DNA from: Sedimentisphaerales bacterium
GTDB taxonomy: Bacteria; Planctomycetota; Phycisphaerae; Sedimentisphaerales; SM23-30
Assembly: GCA_016933395.1 (NCBI GenBank)
Contig: JAFGBA010000323.1
Coordinates: 1-35,499, forward strand
Length of the DNA: 35,499 nucleotides
Direction of reading: 5' to 3'
The position numbers were made by a program, and so were the translations under genes. The notes under the pieces were generated by a model, which was not told the origin of the DNA, made no database searches, and saw only the letters and a list, made by a program, of their open reading frames with translations. Below, piece by piece: positions 15,491 to 24,193 of the stretch. The stretch's first letter is position 1. Each line of letters opens with the position of its first letter.

Positions 15491-17293
15491 TTAGTCCGTA
15501 TTGCCGGGAGCATATGCCGCTTTGACGTCGGGAAAATAACGCTCCAGGAATTCAAAAAATACGATAAAGGATAAGTTGAATGGATAACTGATGTAATTTT
15601 TACGCAGGAAAATCATTAACGCATCGCGCAGTAAACGCGGCGCCGCTCGACCGTTGTTGAATAATTGATTATGCCGGATAAAATGCCGCTTCAAATTAAA
15701 CCACCAGAATACTTGTCGCTGATGATGGTAACGGATGTCGTCATGTTCGTATGTTATTTTCGGGAGCGAAGCATAAAGCTGCGCCAGCCGAGGGTAAGCA
15801 CGTTCCACATGGTTTAGGCGCAACTTGTTCTGGATGCGCATTAGCGGCGGCAAGCCCATAACAAAATCGAAAAGGTCGTTATCAAAAAACGGGAAGAAAC
15901 TTTCGGCCTTGAGCGACACCAGTTTTAGGCTCGCCAGAGCTGTCGCCCGGCGCGATCGATTCATCAGATAATAACATCCGAGTTTGTTGGGGGTATGGTC
16001 ATATTTTTCCAATTCCCGCGCAACGGCCTGCACGACGTGGGCACGATGCAAATGGCGGCTGATATCAGGATGCAAGATGGAAAAATCATGCAATTCCGGA
16101 ATAAGCTCTTCCGCAAGATGATCGTTGGTCATGGATAGCGTTTCGGAAAAAACCGCCGCATCAATAAAACGAGAGGCGCGGCGAACGGCATTAAAGGAAA
16201 TATCGCCTCCCAGGCCGTCATAATTAATCAGACCGCCGGGAGGAAGACTTTGCACCAGGGGAAGGATCCATTGATGCATGCGGGTTTCGTTGTCGCATAA
16301 GACCGCCGCTTGAGGAAAACAGGTAGTGGTAAATCCGCGGGAAGGAAGATTTATAAAATGATGTTCCACACCCAGTAGATCGGCCACGGCCCGGGCGCGA
16401 TCGCGGTCGCTATTGTCCAGACTAAAGCCGCGCGTCGTATAGGCGACGAAAGGACAGGCCTGCTTTTTCAGTTCGGCGGCGATTCGACCGGAATCCAGAC
16501 CGCCGCTGAGAAATACGATGGTTTTTGAACCGGATGTCCGTGCTCGGCGACCGATGGCGCGAGCGAACATGCCCGTACACCCTTCAACCGCCTGGGAATA
16601 GGAAACCGATTCATCGATGGGTATACGAGCAATATCCCAATAACGCTTTATAACAACGGTGTTATCCTGAAACGTTAAAATTGACGCCGGGGGCAATAAA
16701 AAGACATTTTCCAAGAATGTGTCTTCGCCGAGGTGATGGCCAAAATGGAGAAACACACTGCACGCCGTCCAATTGAGTTTGCGCGGCGTCCGGGGTGTAG
16801 CCAACAAAGCGCGCAAATCGGAGGCGAACACCAATATATTTTCGGCCTGATTGTGATGATAGTAAATTGGGCGCAAGCCAAAACGATCATTAATAAGCAC
16901 CAATTTCCGTTGTTGTTTTGACCACCACGCCAGAGAAAAAACGCCATTAAGTTTCGGTAGAAGGTCCTTGCGAGACCGGCTTAACAGGCCAAGCATAAAC
17001 TCAACATCATCAGTTAATGAATTAACGTTACATAGGGAGAGTTTATTTGCCAAGTCCGCGTAATCGAATATCTTGCCGCAATAAACAATGGCATTATCGC
17101 CATCGGCGCTGAATAACGGCTGCGGTTTCGTATTAACGGCTCCAAGGCTGAAATGGCCCAGTCCGGCCTGATGATCGTGCCAGACTTCCCGACGGACAAA
17201 GGTATCTTGCCAGGATGCTTCGTACATCCGTCTCAGGGGATCAAGGGGATTGAAATCATCCCGGTTTCCAACAAGTCCGCATATTTTCGTCAT
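15491..17293 (-). CDS. Asparagine-synthetase-like protein with an apparently dead glutaminase domain (AsnB-like C)
   Basis: 600 residues with the two-domain layout of class B asparagine synthetases. The N-terminal Ntn-type domain is recognisable (TDDVEFMLGLL, LNGVFSLAWW, NDRFGLRPIYYH). However, the start is MTKICGLVG, so cysteine is residue 5 rather than 2, and the NGE glutamine-binding motif reads CGK. The ATP-pyrophosphatase domain is well kept: FLSGGLDSG at 261-269 and YDGLGGD near 358-364. Family knowledge: the second domain activates a carboxylate as acyl-AMP for amide formation, and relatives without the catalytic cysteine (beta-lactam synthetase type) use an amine already in the substrate. 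Exosortase loci do contain AsnB-like amidotransferases, but those usually keep the MCG start. Substrate unknown; working synthetase, dead glutaminase is my inference. Confidence 0.8.
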   Translation of the reverse strand: MTKICGLVGNRDDFNPLDPLRRMYEASWQDTFVRREVWHDHQAGLGHFSLGAVNTKPQPLFSADGDNAIVYCGKIFDYADLANKLSLCNVNSLTDDVEFMLGLLSRSRKDLLPKLNGVFSLAWWSKQQRKLVLINDRFGLRPIYYHHNQAENILVFASDLRALLATPRTPRKLNWTACSVFLHFGHHLGEDTFLENVFLLPPASILTFQDNTVVIKRYWDIARIPIDESVSYSQAVEGCTGMFARAIGRRARTSGSKTIVFLSGGLDSGRIAAELKKQACPFVAYTTRGFSLDNSDRDRARAVADLLGVEHHFINLPSRGFTTTCFPQAAVLCDNETRMHQWILPLVQSLPPGGLINYDGLGGDISFNAVRRASRFIDAAVFSETLSMTNDHLAEELIPELHDFSILHPDISRHLHRAHVVQAVARELEKYDHTPNKLGCYYLMNRSRRATALASLKLVSLKAESFFPFFDNDLFDFVMGLPPLMRIQNKLRLNHVERAYPRLAQLYASLPKITYEHDDIRYHHQRQVFWWFNLKRHFIRHNQLFNNGRAAPRLLRDALMIFLRKNYISYPFNLSFIVFFEFLERYFPDVKAAYAPGNTD

Positions 17294-17323
17294 CGGGCCA
17301 ATCCTGCTACGGTTTAATAAACG

Positions 17324-19192
17324 TTATTCTTTCCGCTCGGACTTTTGTCGGAGAAACGTCTCGGCGTTCCAGGTGGTCAGTTGCCCCTCCATAATCCAAT
17401 GCCATACCTGCCAGTAAAAAAGTAAATTTCGGGCAATACGTATTTTCCAGTCAAACGGAGGATGCGTTTGTTTGATAGTCATAACGGCACCGGCATTGAG
17501 TTCATTATGATCCGGGTGAACCAACTGGATAACCTGATTAACCAACCGGTTGGCCTCACCTCGCTGCTTTGATCCTGCACCCAGTTTCTGAAAAAACGAT
17601 CCGAAAATAGGTAAACGTCCAAGACGATGCCAGTAATAACTGGTGTGTTTACACAGTCTGCCTGCGCCCTTTAAGGCCCACAGTCGAGGTGTAAATTTAT
17701 TCGGCGTGAAAAACTGTCCGCCGGAACAAAACGGGATGCTCAAGGCTTCAGGGAAATGCTTCTTATATAATTTAAGATGGAGTTGTCTCTGACACGTGAG
17801 TTTTCTTGGAAATTTACCGGCAATATTCCAAAACGTTCTGCTGAAACAAGGAATGAAAGACAAGACATAATTGCCGTATACTTGAACAGGATCCAAGCTA
17901 ACACAACGGCGCAATCGATTATTATCCAGAAATCTGGCTATCCCATATCCATCATTAGGGTAACGGGATAACTCAATATTCAGAAGTTCAGTGTATTTTT
18001 CCCTCATGGCCTCTCCAATGTCGGGGGAAAAGAGGTGCTCAGCGGCCTGCCAATGCAAAGACGTAATCGGCCGAGCTTTCGCCTGTAAAAAATCTTCGAA
18101 CATGTCAAACTGCGGATGACCGGGAGAGAACGCAACGCCGGAACCGCCGCCGTCCCAAATTGCCTTCATTTCCGGTCGTAAATACTGCACCACCTGGGTG
18201 ATGAACAAATTCAAACATGGTACGGCAACTTCGTTCAAAACCAAATAATGCAAAAATACCGGTGATTCATAGTAATGTCGCGATGGTATAACAAGTTGAT
18301 ACTTGCCTTGATTGAATTTTTTGGCCGCCTGCACGGCCAGCCGACCATCAGCGCCAAAATACTCCTCCTGATGCTGAAGCGTCAACGCCTGAACCTCTAA
18401 TCCTTCCTCATGCAGAAGTGTCATGATAAGGCGCGAGTCAAAGCCGCCGCTTAAAAGCGAATAACCGGAATGTGAATGCTGCGTGTATCCCCGAATTTCC
18501 TGCCGGGCTATATCGAGTAGTTCACCGGTATCAATATCATCAAGGGTCATATGAGGGGCTGGTTCGGGCCGGGACCAGTACTTTTTTGTTTCGACGTGGT
18601 TGGTTTCGGCGTCATAGGTGATAATTGTAGCGGCGTTTATCCGTGATACACCTTCCAGTTGGGTATTTTCGCCTATACAATAATCAAAAGACACAAAGGA
18701 ACCCCAGCCGGCGGGATCCATTTTCGTCTTGATGAGTCCACTGGCCGGAAACGCCTTAAGTTCCGAGGCGATGAGAAGGCCTTGGTTGGGCCGGGCGATG
18801 TAGAGCGGCTGAAGCCCGAGTGGGTCGGTAAACACTACGAGTTTTTGTGCAGCAGCGTTCCAAAATACCGCGGCGAACACTCCGTCAAGACTGGCGAGTT
18901 GTTCGATTGCTTGTTTGTAACCTCCTACGATCGCTTGGGCCAAACAGGTGTCCAGACATCCATCGAGTTTGATCGGGACACCTGCGACCGCCAGAATATT
19001 GCCTTCATCACTTTGACGAAAAAGCGAAACTGACGAGGAGCTATCGGACGTGGCTACGTAGGCCAAAGCTCCTTTGCCAAGGACCAGCGTTTTACACTGG
19101 TGGTTGTTCGCCAGACGCATGGACGTCGCCATCGCTTTCACCACGTTTTTAGCATTCAACCTTGCCGGGGCAAAGCATACTGCCAGCTTCAT
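17324..19192 (-). CDS. Asparagine-synthetase-like protein, paralogue A2
   Basis: 622 residues, closely related over its whole length to the gene at 20732; the first 250 residues align without a gap. The start is MKLAVCFAP, so there is no N-terminal Cys-Gly-Ile, and the usual NGE motif is not visible (LDG at that place). The later Ntn-fold landmarks LDGVFAAVFW and TDPLGLQPLYI remain. The PP-loop is LLSGGFDSRLI (SGGFDS at 248-253). The DGGGSG segment stands where AsnB has SGxGGDE, lacking the Asp-Glu. The C-terminal helical part (FYWQVWHWIMEG) is shared only with its paralogue here. It overlaps the upstream gene by four bases (ATGA). Likely ATP-dependent amide-type chemistry without glutamine hydrolysis; whether the substrate is sugar, amino acid or lipid is unknown. 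Confidence 0.75.
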   Translation of the reverse strand: MKLAVCFAPARLNAKNVVKAMATSMRLANNHQCKTLVLGKGALAYVATSDSSSSVSLFRQSDEGNILAVAGVPIKLDGCLDTCLAQAIVGGYKQAIEQLASLDGVFAAVFWNAAAQKLVVFTDPLGLQPLYIARPNQGLLIASELKAFPASGLIKTKMDPAGWGSFVSFDYCIGENTQLEGVSRINAATIITYDAETNHVETKKYWSRPEPAPHMTLDDIDTGELLDIARQEIRGYTQHSHSGYSLLSGGFDSRLIMTLLHEEGLEVQALTLQHQEEYFGADGRLAVQAAKKFNQGKYQLVIPSRHYYESPVFLHYLVLNEVAVPCLNLFITQVVQYLRPEMKAIWDGGGSGVAFSPGHPQFDMFEDFLQAKARPITSLHWQAAEHLFSPDIGEAMREKYTELLNIELSRYPNDGYGIARFLDNNRLRRCVSLDPVQVYGNYVLSFIPCFSRTFWNIAGKFPRKLTCQRQLHLKLYKKHFPEALSIPFCSGGQFFTPNKFTPRLWALKGAGRLCKHTSYYWHRLGRLPIFGSFFQKLGAGSKQRGEANRLVNQVIQLVHPDHNELNAGAVMTIKQTHPPFDWKIRIARNLLFYWQVWHWIMEGQLTTWNAETFLRQKSERKE

Positions 19193-20694
19193 CGAATTTT
19201 CCCTTTCGAAAAGGCTTCCAACGAAGAATTATTTTGGGAGCGAACATCTTCATATCGCAAACGTAACTCATGATTGGCCCAATGGAACAACAGGAAATTG
19301 GCTTGGAGTCTTAGAAGGCGTTCCCCGAGATTAGACCATCCTAATCTTTTGGTCAGGTTGGTATATATCATGCTATTGACATAATTACCCTGACGCATTA
19401 TCGCCAGTACCGTATTCGATGGAGCATACAAATTGCGTTCCTTGAGATACGTCCTGAAACCGGCCCTGGCTTGCGGAGAATAGGGCCACAAAAACGGTGT
19501 TTCCAAAGAGGTGTTTTTCTTTCGTTTTCCAAATGCATCCCGGGGAACACCCGCTTCTTCGACGATTCGCCGCGGAACAGGACGATCATAGTCGTTGTAA
19601 AGCGTCCAGGGTTCCATCTCTTGCGAAAAGCTGATATTTTGTACTTCGTTAAAGTGCCTGCGTCCCCAAAACGGCACCGGGCAATTGAAAATACCCTGAA
19701 ACAGGCGAAATTCACTCAATCCCGCCAACCCGGCTGCGGCGCTGGCAAAAGGATCGGGAAGTTGAATACGCCGACGATCCCATACGCCGTCGCCATAAGA
19801 ACCGGTAAACAATAAGCACAGAGGTTCCGGATAATCAAAAAGTGTCCAGTTAAGAACCCCGGCGCGTCCATTGACGGACCAAATCGTTTCCTCTAAAGGA
19901 TATTTTTTCGCCGTGCGGTTACAAGTTTTACAGAAAAGGTTGAGGTGCTGAGCAATATCGGCCCCGGAATCCGATCCTCGCCACAAACTGGATGATTGTT
20001 TGATGGTTACGGAATTGCGGCATTGGGCGTAGCGGGAAATAACCGCCGTTGCCGAAGCGTCATAACCACGAGAAATTGTTGTTAGTGGAACAACCTGATG
20101 CCGGCGTTGAGAATCACGAAGATTTTTGCCGAGTTTCTCCGCCGTGGCGGCGAGAAAATTGTAATAATCAGAAAATGTCAACAAACGTGGCGCGGTATCG
20201 GGCTTTTCTTTTTCTGCCACGTCTCCGTTGTTGTAAGCCAGATTATGAAAATAAGTAAGGTTAATATTCCGGGTGGCGGTAGGCAACGTTCGCACGTAAG
20301 CACTTAACCCTCCGCAGACCGTCATGATATCTTTTGGATAAAAATAATCCTCCCGTAACGTTAGACCGGTAGTTGCCAGAAATCCTCCAAGAGTGTTGGA
20401 TACATATAAGACATCGTCTTGCACACAGTGCCACAAACGATCTTCCATCGTACCTGAAGAAACAAATATTACCTGATTTTCGCGCACTCGAATGCCGGTG
20501 CCGAAAACCAGATCCGTCTGATCAAAATCACCTTCCTGGAAATCGCCCGCCCAAACCGCTTCGCAGCACCATTGCGGCCCGATTTCGACGCAGGGACCAT
20601 GCCTTACGGTGACGGTGTTGTCACCGCGGGCAATACCGGCAACCCAGGCGAGTTTGGGCCAATCAGGGATACATTGGGTTAGTAGTTGCATCAT
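19189..20694 (-). CDS. Divergent asparagine-synthetase-like protein with an altered PP-loop
   Basis: 501 residues, the most divergent of the four. The PP-loop reads TISRGYDASATAV (SRGYDAS at 208-214) where the canonical form is SGGxDSS; TGSYGDGVWDRR may stand for the SGxGGDELFGG region. The first 200 residues keep only traces of the Ntn glutaminase fold (for example DDVLYVSNTLGGFLA) and have no catalytic cysteine near the start. It could be a weak or repurposed ATP-pyrophosphatase, or a partner subunit for the flanking paralogues. It lies between the two closely related copies (37 base gap upstream, 4 base overlap downstream), so co-production is very likely. Two ATG codons occur in tandem at the start, with no strong ribosome-binding site. 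Confidence 0.65.
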   Translation of the reverse strand: MMQLLTQCIPDWPKLAWVAGIARGDNTVTVRHGPCVEIGPQWCCEAVWAGDFQEGDFDQTDLVFGTGIRVRENQVIFVSSGTMEDRLWHCVQDDVLYVSNTLGGFLATTGLTLREDYFYPKDIMTVCGGLSAYVRTLPTATRNINLTYFHNLAYNNGDVAEKEKPDTAPRLLTFSDYYNFLAATAEKLGKNLRDSQRRHQVVPLTTISRGYDASATAVISRYAQCRNSVTIKQSSSLWRGSDSGADIAQHLNLFCKTCNRTAKKYPLEETIWSVNGRAGVLNWTLFDYPEPLCLLFTGSYGDGVWDRRRIQLPDPFASAAAGLAGLSEFRLFQGIFNCPVPFWGRRHFNEVQNISFSQEMEPWTLYNDYDRPVPRRIVEEAGVPRDAFGKRKKNTSLETPFLWPYSPQARAGFRTYLKERNLYAPSNTVLAIMRQGNYVNSMIYTNLTKRLGWSNLGERLLRLQANFLLFHWANHELRLRYEDVRSQNNSSLEAFSKGKIR

Positions 20695-20731
20695 TAAAAA
20701 TTATCGCCGTTATGCAGGGTGACTTTTGGCG

Positions 20732-22594
20732 TTACAAACGCCGCCGTGCCAACAGCGTGTCTAGATTTTTCGGTGTAAGTCTTCCTTCCATAATCCACAG
20801 CCACATCTGGCGGTAAAACAACATGCGTCGCGCCAATCGCGTTGACCAGGTGAACGGCGGCGTTTTCTGTTGGAGACAGCGCACCGTATCGGCGTTTAAG
20901 TCCGTGTCGTCCGGGCTTACCTGCCGGATCACCGTATCCAGCAAATCATTCGTCCATTTATTATCAGACGATTTCACGCCCATGCCGCGCAGGACGGAAC
21001 CGATAAGCGGCGTTCGCCCCAGCCGACGTCCATAATATCGGCATTTTCCTAAAGCCTGACCCAATTTTTTCCAGGCCCAAAGGTCAGGCGTGAAGGACCG
21101 GTAACTGAAAAATTTGCTACCCGAACAAAACGGCACGGAACTCGCTTCAGGAAAAAATTCGGCAAATATTTTGAGATAAAGCTGATGGTGAGCCGTTACG
21201 CCGCGCGGTATTTGCGCCGCCAGATTCCACATGGCTTTACTCAGGCACGGTGTAAAGGGCAGCACCCGATTGGCGTATACCATCAGCGGACTTATAGACA
21301 GGCCTCGACGCATCTGGCTGGACATCTGGAATTTCGCCACGCCAAAATCATCGTCGGCGTATTGGCTTATGTCATCGGTGAAAGCCTGGCGAAAATCATC
21401 GTACATCGCCTGTCCCAGGCCGTCGGCGAAGATGGAAAAAATCGTTTGCCAGTGAAGGGAATCCCGATCCTTGCAACGGTCCGCCTGATAAGTCGCAAAA
21501 CCGCCGGGCAGCGGATACGCCGGTGCGAAGGCAAAACCCGGCCCGAGTCCTTCCCAGGCTGATGTCATTGACGACTGAATATGATGCGCCACATGCGGAG
21601 TGATATACAGGTTCATGCTGGGAATGGCGATTTCGTTCATCAACAAAAATTCGAGATAGGATTTGGAGGCATAATAATCACGTTCAGGCGCGACGACCTC
21701 GATCTGACGGCAATTTAACTTTCGGGCGATTCTGCAAGCCAGCCGTGCATCCGCGCCGAAAAGTTGCTCAGGATGGTTCAACACCATCGCCTGGTAATCC
21801 AATTGGGCGCGATTGACGTGCGCCAGGATCAGGCGCGAATCGAAACCACCGCTCATGAGGACGACGCCTTTGCGGCTGTGGGCCGCATAAGCTTCCACCT
21901 CACGTTGCATAACCCGCAGCATTTCGGCTGTATCAACATCAGCCAGTTTCATATCAGGACGCGATTGAGGCCATGACCAGTATCGGGAGGACTCCACCTT
22001 GCCCGTCGCGCCGTCACAGATAAGCACTGTCGCCGGCCCCATGCGCTTTACATCGGCCATTTGTGACAAGTCAGAAATTAGAAAACCCAGCGAGATAAAC
22101 GCTCCCCAGCCGGCCGGATTCATGGTCGGCTTGATTTGCCCCGAAGCGCCGAACGCTTTCAATTCCGTCGCCAAAAGCAGGTTCCCGTTTTGTTGGCTTA
22201 TATGTATGGGTTGGATGCCGAGGGTGTCCGTCACGACCACCAGTTTTTCATGCTGAACATCCCAAAATATCGCCGCGAAGGCGCCATCCAACCGGGTCAG
22301 TAAATCGGCGGCCTGGCGGTAATCCCCCTGAATAATCTTCGTCAGACGCTGGTCTAAATATCCATGCAGGTCGATAGGCACGCCTGTTGCCAGCAACACG
22401 TTGCCGTTATCAGCTTCGCGCAACAATGGTATGGCGGAATGCCGGTCGGACGTCCGCACGCACCCAATCGCGCCGTGAGCGACGGGAAATACCTTTATGT
22501 CCTGATCGTCCAGCAGTTGCTGGGACTGGGCCATCTTGCGCGCTGTTTCGGCAGCGATGGCTTTTTCCAAACCCAGACAAACCGCAATTTTCAT
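20732..22594 (-). CDS. Asparagine-synthetase-like protein, paralogue A1
   Basis: 620 residues; sister of the gene at 17324, sharing the MK(L/I)AVC start, the D/N-P-A-G-W-G segment, SGGFDSR at 248-254, VPFCSG near residue 480 and the WIMEG C-terminal helix. The start codon cannot be moved to place the cysteine at position 2, because the preceding codon is GTT. Where AsnB has SGxGGDE this copy has WEGLGPG, so the metal-binding Asp is also missing; the same holds for its sister. It therefore represents a coherent subfamily rather than a decaying AsnB. Predicted cytoplasmic, with ATP used to adenylate a carboxylate. It directly follows the Wzx flippase gene (24 bases), tying it to the polysaccharide repeat-unit stage. 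Confidence 0.75.
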   Translation of the reverse strand: MKIAVCLGLEKAIAAETARKMAQSQQLLDDQDIKVFPVAHGAIGCVRTSDRHSAIPLLREADNGNVLLATGVPIDLHGYLDQRLTKIIQGDYRQAADLLTRLDGAFAAIFWDVQHEKLVVVTDTLGIQPIHISQQNGNLLLATELKAFGASGQIKPTMNPAGWGAFISLGFLISDLSQMADVKRMGPATVLICDGATGKVESSRYWSWPQSRPDMKLADVDTAEMLRVMQREVEAYAAHSRKGVVLMSGGFDSRLILAHVNRAQLDYQAMVLNHPEQLFGADARLACRIARKLNCRQIEVVAPERDYYASKSYLEFLLMNEIAIPSMNLYITPHVAHHIQSSMTSAWEGLGPGFAFAPAYPLPGGFATYQADRCKDRDSLHWQTIFSIFADGLGQAMYDDFRQAFTDDISQYADDDFGVAKFQMSSQMRRGLSISPLMVYANRVLPFTPCLSKAMWNLAAQIPRGVTAHHQLYLKIFAEFFPEASSVPFCSGSKFFSYRSFTPDLWAWKKLGQALGKCRYYGRRLGRTPLIGSVLRGMGVKSSDNKWTNDLLDTVIRQVSPDDTDLNADTVRCLQQKTPPFTWSTRLARRMLFYRQMWLWIMEGRLTPKNLDTLLARRRL

Positions 22595-22618
22595 GCCATA
22601 TCCTCAATACCGCCTTGA

Positions 22619-24193
22619 TCAAGGCCGAGATAAACCGGATATCTTATTGTACACTTTAGCCATCAGAGACATTAACAAATTCCAGATGCGCTGCCGGTCG
22701 GCGGCGGGAACCAGAATAAACCAGGCAATGGGAACATACCCAAGCAACGCCAATCCCACCTGAGAGAAAAAAAGTATCCAAGACGTAGCTGCAAATAAAT
22801 GTCGGACGCCCAGGCATAAGGCAACGAATAATCCACCCGCCAACACTACGGGACCGCCGACATCTCTGGCAAACCGGGACAGACTCGCGCCTACCTTACG
22901 AAAAGCAACCAACGGCATAATAAACGTCGAAGTGCATAGACGCGCCGCCAATGTACCCGCCGCCACACCCGCCAGTGACCAGTCAAGCAACGTCACGAAA
23001 CTAATTGATAATACCAAATTCACTGTCGCTTCAATAGCCGTCATTTTCGTCGTGAATTTTATATGTCCCATTGCCTGAAGTAAAGACGCCGAAGGCGAAG
23101 TTAAACAAAGTAATAGTTTTGACACCGCCAAAATCCACATTACTGTTGCGGCGTTAGCGACATCCTTTTCGTAAAAGTCGCCGCCGAACATCCACAGGTG
23201 AATAAAAACATAGCCGAACATGATAAATCCGATATATATCGGCAGGCTGAAAATAAACGTAAGTCGAAGCTGACGGTAAAAATACCATCGAGCAGTCCCC
23301 ATCTCCTTTTTCACCACCGCCCGCTGAACCGGAGGGAAAAACGTGGTGTAAATCTGACTGATAAACGTCGTCGTATAATATAACAACATCGCCCCGACGG
23401 AGTAGGTGGATACTTCGCTGACACTAATCAATAACCAGACAATCAACAAATCGGTCTGGCCGATAATTTTAACCGACAGCGACGTTATAAATGCCGGAAT
23501 ACCATATCCGAATAATTCACGCAATCGCTCTTTAATGAAACAAAACGGCCATAATTGTAAACGGGTATAAATCCGCCGCGCCATAATATAATTGGTCGTA
23601 ATGCACAATATATTCGCACTCAGAACCACCAGCGTCAAGCCTATCAATCCGTATCCTTGTTGCAGGACAATGACCGTACCGATGGTGCGAATGATTAGAG
23701 CGCCCAGATCAGCACCTCGAGTAAGATCAAAGCGATCATGCGCGGAAAGCACGCTCGAAAGCACTGCCTGAATTGCGTTAATCCAAAGATTAATTGCCAT
23801 CAACGGCAAGAGTAATCTAAATACGGTGTGATATGCCGGTGGAATACTTTCGGTCATCCGCGGCACATAAATACCTAACACCAAGGCGGTAATAAAGATC
23901 AGAATACCCGCCACAGAATAAAATCCCAGTCCGCAACGAATCGTCTGGTTTACTTTTTCGTGGTCGTTTAATCCTATATAGTAAATGATATATCGGCCCG
24001 TCCCCGCCCGAATACCCATATCCATGATGCTCAAGTGGCCGATCAAGGTATTTACCAGAGTCCAAATGCCGTACACTTCCTTGCCCAGGGTATGCACGAT
24101 AAAGGGAGAAAGGAACGCCATTACCAGCAGATTGGCCCCGAATACAGTCCAATTAGCCAGCAGGTTGCGGGTATAAACACGGGCGGTGTTCAT
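22619..24193 (-). CDS. Wzx-type polysaccharide flippase (MOP superfamily)
   Basis: 524 residues with about 14 hydrophobic spans and the usual MOP-superfamily opening (NLLANWTVFGANLLVMAFLS, then FIVHTLGKEVYGIWTLV, close to the TYGxW/L pattern of Wzx proteins). It would flip the undecaprenyl-diphosphate-linked repeat unit across the inner membrane for the Wzy-like protein at 11143. The ATG overlaps the TGA of the upstream glycosyltransferase gene by four bases. No odd features. Confidence 0.9.
   Translation of the reverse strand: MNTARVYTRNLLANWTVFGANLLVMAFLSPFIVHTLGKEVYGIWTLVNTLIGHLSIMDMGIRAGTGRYIIYYIGLNDHEKVNQTIRCGLGFYSVAGILIFITALVLGIYVPRMTESIPPAYHTVFRLLLPLMAINLWINAIQAVLSSVLSAHDRFDLTRGADLGALIIRTIGTVIVLQQGYGLIGLTLVVLSANILCITTNYIMARRIYTRLQLWPFCFIKERLRELFGYGIPAFITSLSVKIIGQTDLLIVWLLISVSEVSTYSVGAMLLYYTTTFISQIYTTFFPPVQRAVVKKEMGTARWYFYRQLRLTFIFSLPIYIGFIMFGYVFIHLWMFGGDFYEKDVANAATVMWILAVSKLLLCLTSPSASLLQAMGHIKFTTKMTAIEATVNLVLSISFVTLLDWSLAGVAAGTLAARLCTSTFIMPLVAFRKVGASLSRFARDVGGPVVLAGGLFVALCLGVRHLFAATSWILFFSQVGLALLGYVPIAWFILVPAADRQRIWNLLMSLMAKVYNKISGLSRP

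Noticed and set aside
15491-22594. Lasso-peptide or beta-lactam biosynthetic cluster
   Set aside because: AsnB-like cyclases suggested it, but there is no transglutaminase-like leader peptidase, recognition element, precursor peptide or carboxyethyl-type synthase. The genes lie inside an EPS operon.
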